The position numbers and the translations under genes were made by a program. A stretch of DNA of 64,000 nucleotides, from contig NZ_JAEQNE010000001.1 of NCBI RefSeq assembly GCF_016722785.1, forward strand, positions 124,001 through 188,000, written 5' to 3'. Source of the stretch: Ramlibacter monticola. Its GTDB lineage: Bacteria > Pseudomonadota > Gammaproteobacteria > Burkholderiales > Burkholderiaceae_C. The notes beneath the pieces are model-generated. The model ran no database searches and was not told the origin of the DNA. It was given only the letters and a program-made list of their open reading frames with translations. Below, piece by piece: positions 63,394 to 64,000 of the stretch (position 1 is its first letter; every line of letters starts with the position of its first letter).

Positions 63394-64000
63394 ATGACTG
63401 AGGCATTCGTTTACGACGCGATTCGCACGCCGCGCGGCAAGGGCAAGAAGGACGGCAGCCTGCACGAAGTCAAGCCCGTGAACCTGCTGGCCGGCGTGCT
63501 GGCCGAGCTGCAACGTCGCAACGCGCTCGATACCGCGGCCGTGGACGACGTGGTGATGGGCGTGGTCTCTCCCATCGGCGAGCAGGGCTCCGTGATCGCC
63601 AAGGTCGCTGCGCTCAAGGCGGGCTGGGACTGGCGCTGCGCCGGCGTGCAGCTCAACCGCTTCTGCGCCTCGGGCCTGGAGGCCGTCAACATGGCCGCGC
63701 AGAAGGTGCGTTCGGGCTGGGAGGACCTGGTGGTCGCCGGCGGCGTCGAGAGCATGAGCCGGGTGCCCATCGGTTCCGACGGCGGCGCCTGGGCACACGA
63801 CCCCGAAACGAATTCCGCCACGGCCTTCGTGCCGCAGGGCATAGGCGCCGACCTGATCGCGACCCTGGAAGGCTTCACGCGCGAGGACGTCGATGCCTAT
63901 GCGCTGGAATCGCAGCGCCGCGCCGCCCGCGCCCGCGAGGGCGGCTTCTTCGCGGGCTCCGTGGTGCCGGTGAAGGACTGGCTGGACCAGACCCTGCTGG
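63394..64000 (+). CDS. Acetyl-CoA acyltransferase (thiolase), 3' end outside window
   Basis: The gene runs off the window; about 202 residues are seen. [21 protein letters not shown] is the thiolase N terminus, and the active-site Cys91 lies in [12 protein letters not shown]. The loop [10 protein letters not shown] is also conserved. The pattern fits FadA-type enzymes that close beta-oxidation by cleaving 3-ketoacyl-CoA with CoA, but biosynthetic acetyl-CoA acetyltransferases share the same features. AAGGGAG before the ATG fixes the start. The next gene is unknown. Confidence 0.92.
   Translation, partial: MTEAFVYDAIRTPRGKGKKDGSLHEVKPVNLLAGVLAELQRRNALDTAAVDDVVMGVVSPIGEQGSVIAKVAALKAGWDWRCAGVQLNRFCASGLEAVNMAAQKVRSGWEDLVVAGGVESMSRVPIGSDGGAWAHDPETNSATAFVPQGIGADLIATLEGFTREDVDAYALESQRRAARAREGGFFAGSVVPVKDWLDQTLL

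Noticed and set aside
60073..63798. 1241-codon minus-strand open frame over the DUF6351 region
   Set aside because: It is in a different frame from the clear DUF6351 protein and crosses the start of the thiolase gene. It has no recognisable domain.

Overview
The window is GC-rich, densely coded DNA from a betaproteobacterium, most likely Burkholderiales in the Comamonadaceae range (Ramlibacter, Variovorax or Rhodoferax relatives). Points in favour are the Bug/TctC binding protein, IclR-type PobR next to pobA, a CysTWA sulfate transporter, DUF2917 and DUF3606 small proteins, YgiQ and a bacteriophytochrome with its own heme oxygenase. The species is an inference. I found no tRNA, rRNA, CRISPR array, transposase or phage gene.

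Layout. 1-5.2 kb: erythromycin-esterase fragment, dsbB, and a sulfate ABC operon (sbp-cysT-cysW-cysA). 5.2-14 kb: aromatic and CoA catabolism (pobR/pobA, Bug-type binding protein, CaiB/BaiF CoA-transferase, a second FAD hydroxylase coupled to a 64-residue protein), a YgiQ radical-SAM protein and a CHRD lipoprotein. 14-17.7 kb: small proteins, DUF924, a degenerate cyclase-like protein, xthA. 17.9-31.7 kb: an extracellular electron transfer island. 32-36.5 kb: Ku, a lipoprotein, LysR/DUF2917, Wzi-like porin. 36.7-45.3 kb: light and phospho-signalling (heme oxygenase, bacteriophytochrome, Rcp1-like regulator, two hybrid kinases), a repeat lipoprotein and a transglutaminase. 45.4-52.5 kb: a fused DUF2868/DUF3482-like membrane protein, small proteins, an FtsH-like AAA protease, a J-like protein. 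52.6-64 kb: sugar-acid dehydratase, LysR/D-tartrate dehydratase, several small proteins, a DUF6351 lipoprotein and the start of a thiolase.

The electron-transfer island is the most interesting part. It encodes 41 CXXCH heme sites in about 12.5 kb. The minus-strand genes run from a pair of NarL-type response regulators, through an inner-membrane protein that fuses nine c-type hemes to a b-type cytochrome (CbcL-like), a helix-hairpin-helix protein and a decaheme lipoprotein with a collagen-like stalk, to a monoheme cytochrome c and an mtrC-mtrA-mtrB set in the Shewanella gene order. A paralogous monoheme cytochrome faces the cluster from the far side. The inferred route is quinol, CbcL-like protein, periplasmic monoheme cytochrome, MtrA/MtrB conduit, then the surface decaheme lipoproteins. 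No NapC/CymA-type quinol dehydrogenase is seen. A matching 19-bp dyad lies upstream of both the regulator operon and the cytochrome-mtrCAB operon, suggesting joint control. The direction of electron flow (metal reduction or Fe(II) oxidation) cannot be told from sequence.

A second coherent unit is the phytochrome operon: heme oxygenase makes biliverdin, BphP binds it through Cys12, and an overlapping Rcp1-like regulator and REC-PAS-kinase-REC hybrid follow.
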